This document shows positions 61,713 through 64,000 of a stretch of 64,000 bases of DNA, piece after piece. The position numbers were made by a program, and so were the translations under genes. Positions within the stretch are counted from its first letter, which is position 1, and every line of letters begins with the position of its first letter. Where the stretch lies: assembly GCA_030674875.1 (NCBI GenBank), contig JASXSU010000003.1, positions 1,032,076 through 1,096,075 on the forward strand, written 5' to 3'. The DNA comes from Candidatus Endonucleibacter sp. (ex Gigantidas childressi) (GTDB taxonomy: Bacteria; Pseudomonadota; Gammaproteobacteria; Pseudomonadales; Endozoicomonadaceae). The notes below the pieces were generated by a model. It did not search any database and was not told where the DNA came from. It was given only the letters and a program-made list of their open reading frames with translations.

Positions 61713-62990
61713 TTGGTTAAGCAACTCCAGGCCATCCGAGGGATGAATGATATTCTTCCAGAGCAAACGCCAGTCTGGCGTTATCTAGAAGAAACAGTGA
61801 GGAATATTCTCGCTTCATACTGTTATAGTGAAATTCGTACACCGGTGATGGAGTCTTCGTCGGTTTTTAGTCGAGGTATTGGAGCTGGCACTGATATCAT
61901 TGACAAGGAAATGTATACCTTTGCTGATCGTAATGGTGAAAGTCTGTCTTTGCGACCGGAAGGCACAGCAGGCTGCGTAAGAGCAGGTGTAGAAAAAGGA
62001 CTGCTGTACAATCAGGTCCGACGATTATGGCTTATGGGGCCTATGTTCAGGTATGAGCGTCCACAGAAAGGTCGTTATCGCCAATTCCATCAGGTCAGTG
62101 TTGAAGCATTTGGTATGACTGGACCTGACATTGATGTTGAATTGATCTTGATAACTGCTAGATTATGGAGGCATCTGGGGCTGGATAAATATGTGCGCCT
62201 GGAATTGAACACGTTAGGCACTAAGGAGGCTCGCGCTAAATACCGTGAGGCTTTGGTGCTTTATTTGTCTCGTTTTGAAAAGGATCTTGATGAAGATAGT
62301 CGCCGCCGACTGGCTCTTAATCCTTTGCGAATATTAGACAGTAAAAATAGGGAAACCCAGAAAATAATTAACGATGCACCAGTTCTTCAAGATTATTTGG
62401 ATGATGGGTCAAAATCACATTTTGAAGGGCTCTGTCAAAAACTAACTGACTTAGGAGTTTCTTATACAGTTAACCCAAAACTGGTGAGGGGACTGGATTA
62501 CTATAGTAGGACTGTGTTTGAATGGGTGACGGATAGCCTAGGTGCCCAGGGTACAGTGTGTGCTGGTGGGCGTTATGATGCTTTAGTTGAGTTGCTTGGT
62601 GGTAAATCGACTCCAGCTGTTGGCTTTGCCATGGGGTTGGAGCGCTTGGTGTTACTACTTGAAACACTTGGCCTTGTGCCAGATAGTGCTTCAAATACGG
62701 TTGATGTCGCTTTGGTATTAGCTGGGGCAGGTAGTAAGCTTATGCCGATGATGGAGCGTATGCGCGATAGTTGGCCATCTTTAAAAATGTTGGTAGATTG
62801 CAGTGGTGGTAGTTTTGCGGCTCAAATGAAAAGGGCTGATCGCAGTGGCGCTCGGTATGCTCTTATCGTTGGAGATAATGAGGTTAATGCTGGGGTCATT
62901 ACGATTAAATCATTGCGGGATGACGAGGATCAAATTCAGGTTGCAGAGTCTGAGTTGGTTAGTTATCTGAAAAAGTGTATTCAGGAGTAA
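61713..62990 (+). CDS. hisS: Histidyl-tRNA synthetase
   Basis: Class II synthetase, 425 residues from a TTG; TAAGG about 9 bases upstream supports it and the protein then begins [20 protein letters not shown]. Motif 1 region around [20 protein letters not shown]; motif 2 [17 protein letters not shown]; histidine [16 protein letters not shown]; motif 3 [11 protein letters not shown]. The C-terminal anticodon-binding domain is complete. hisS-yfgM-bamB is the usual order, but ispG, often upstream, is replaced here by the nqr operon. Confidence 0.97.
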   Translation: MVKQLQAIRGMNDILPEQTPVWRYLEETVRNILASYCYSEIRTPVMESSSVFSRGIGAGTDIIDKEMYTFADRNGESLSLRPEGTAGCVRAGVEKGLLYNQVRRLWLMGPMFRYERPQKGRYRQFHQVSVEAFGMTGPDIDVELILITARLWRHLGLDKYVRLELNTLGTKEARAKYREALVLYLSRFEKDLDEDSRRRLALNPLRILDSKNRETQKIINDAPVLQDYLDDGSKSHFEGLCQKLTDLGVSYTVNPKLVRGLDYYSRTVFEWVTDSLGAQGTVCAGGRYDALVELLGGKSTPAVGFAMGLERLVLLLETLGLVPDSASNTVDVALVLAGAGSKLMPMMERMRDSWPSLKMLVDCSGGSFAAQMKRADRSGARYALIVGDNEVNAGVITIKSLRDDEDQIQVAESELVSYLKKCIQE

Positions 62991-62993
62991 AAA

Positions 62994-63668
62994 GTGAGTT
63001 TCGATTCGGATGAAGAGCAAATAGAGCATCTCAAGCGCCTCTGGCACAGCTATGGGAAGCCGGCGTTGATTGCGGTTATGATTACGCTGTTGGGGGTCTT
63101 TGGTTACAAAGCTTGGCAGAAACATTTGTATGAATCATCGGTGAATGCTTCTCAACTTTATGAGAGCCTTCTGGATGTATTGGCGAAGGAGTCAAATGAG
63201 CTTAGCGACGAAGATGAGGCAACCACCATGAGTCATGTGGTTGAAAGGATGCAGAAAGACTTTAGTGGTAGTCGTTATGCGGCTCTAGCAACTCTATTTC
63301 TGGCAAAGCAGCAGGTCAAGGCTAAAGAACTTGATAGAGCGATTAATTCTTTTGAGTGGATTTTATGGCAGAAGCCTGATAGAAAAATTGAAGCGTTGAC
63401 GCGAGTTCGTTTGGCTAGAGTACTGATGTCTCTTCCTGAGGCTAAGGCTAGTCAGGCGTTGGCTGTTTTAGCGAAGCTTAAATCTGATAATAAATACTTT
63501 GTTGGAAGTATTGAATCAGTTAGGGGTGATATCTACCTAGCATTGGGTGAGCGAGACAGCGCCAGAAAAGCCTATCTGCAAGCACTGGATGTAGCCCAAG
63601 ATGGGCAGACTAAGATGTTGCTGCAGTTGTTGATTGATGACTTGGTATCAGTGTCACTAGAGGATTAA
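62994..63668 (+). CDS. yfgM: YfgM, periplasmic TPR-like chaperone-linked protein
   Basis: 224 residues from a GTG, 3 bases after hisS. Starts SFDSDEEQIEHLKRLWHSYG, then one transmembrane helix (KPALIAVMITLLGVFGYKAW) and a helical tetratricopeptide-type periplasmic domain. YfgM works with PpiD near the Sec translocon in E. coli. It is followed by bamB 4 bases later. Confidence 0.93.
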   Translation: MSFDSDEEQIEHLKRLWHSYGKPALIAVMITLLGVFGYKAWQKHLYESSVNASQLYESLLDVLAKESNELSDEDEATTMSHVVERMQKDFSGSRYAALATLFLAKQQVKAKELDRAINSFEWILWQKPDRKIEALTRVRLARVLMSLPEAKASQALAVLAKLKSDNKYFVGSIESVRGDIYLALGERDSARKAYLQALDVAQDGQTKMLLQLLIDDLVSVSLED

Positions 63669-63672
63669 ATCA

Positions 63673-64000
63673 ATGGAAAAACTTTGCAGGCTAATATTGC
63701 TAATGATTCTGATTTCAGGATTATCGGCGTGTGGCATATTTTCTTCTGACGGAGCTGTTGTTCGTGTTCCGTTGTCACTTAAAAATCTTACTGCAGAGAC
63801 TGTGCAGTTGACTGAAGTTTGGTCTAGAAAGATAGGTAAAGGTGTTGGTGTTAGCCATGAGCACCTTGTGCCGGCTGTGCGAGGAGATATTATCTATGCC
63901 GCTGGTGCTGACGGTACTGTCGTAGCGTTAGATCGCCAAAAAGGTAGTGTTATTTGGAAGCGGAAGTTAAAAGACATTCGTGTGGGTAGTGGAGTGAGTG
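63673..64000 (+). CDS. bamB: Outer-membrane assembly lipoprotein BamB, 5' part
   Basis: An ATG at 63673 opens a frame that runs off the end of the window (109 codons visible). It begins with a lipoprotein signal (MEKLCRLILLMILISGLSAC, lipobox LSAC), then WSRKIGKGVG and VPAVRGDIIYAAGADGTVVALDRQ, the first blade of the BamB beta-propeller. BamB is a scaffold in the BAM complex. The place after hisS-yfgM is conserved. Confidence 0.95.
   Translation, partial: MEKLCRLILLMILISGLSACGIFSSDGAVVRVPLSLKNLTAETVQLTEVWSRKIGKGVGVSHEHLVPAVRGDIIYAAGADGTVVALDRQKGSVIWKRKLKDIRVGSGVS

Overview
The window is an AT-rich chromosomal segment of a gammaproteobacterium. The order exbB-exbD-lpxK-ycaR-kdsB-wzb-murB, the yceD-rpmF-plsX-fabD-fabG-acpP-(fabF)-pabC-mltG-tmk-holB-pilZ cluster, rpoS beside fdxA, fabA-fabB and an nqrABCDEF operon resemble the Pseudomonas/Cellvibrio side of the class. 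Housekeeping genes are intact, but the spaces between them are long and full of decayed insertion sequences, small palindromic repeats and at least one dead core gene. That is the look of a genome in early to middle decay, as in host-associated or symbiotic bacteria. I cannot name the species from sequence alone.

Layout. 1-6 kb: accessory stretch with a 5'-truncated GT-like ORF, IS30 fossils and two large unrecognised proteins with signal peptides. 6-10 kb: fadA and fadB (minus strand). 10-15 kb: uspA, uup, sixA, a DUF4389 protein and gpsA. 15-19 kb: fabA-fabB and an amino-acid permease. 19-26 kb: fdxA, rpoS, nlpD, eno, ybaB, dnaX. 26-31 kb: an internally deleted IS30, a lipoprotein prolyl oligopeptidase, an IS630-in-IS30 fossil, and a SlyD-type FKBP. 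31-36 kb: exbB-exbD-lpxK-ycaR-kdsB-wzb-murB. 36-43 kb: rne, rluC, an SppA-type protease, maf. 43-54 kb: fatty-acid, phospholipid and cell-division cluster, split by an IS5 insertion and containing a fabF pseudogene. 54-55.5 kb: IS30 plus repeat debris. 55.5-61.4 kb: the complete Na+-translocating NADH:quinone reductase operon. 61.7-64 kb: hisS, yfgM and the start of bamB.

Functionally the window covers beta-oxidation (FadAB), unsaturated and saturated fatty-acid synthesis (FabA, FabB, FabD, FabG, ACP), phospholipid initiation (PlsX, GpsA), LPS (LpxK, KdsB), peptidoglycan (MurB, MltG), RNA decay and modification (RNase E, RluC), replication (DnaX, HolB, Tmk), respiration (Nqr), and stationary-phase control (RpoS, UspA).

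The most distinctive feature is a family of about 125-bp palindromic elements with TATACC...GGTATA ends, inserted at TA dinucleotides. They lie between genes and also inside three separate transposase genes. One of them adds 42 codons in frame to an IS5-type transposase that also carries an Asp-to-Asn change at a predicted catalytic residue. No tRNA, rRNA or CRISPR array was seen.
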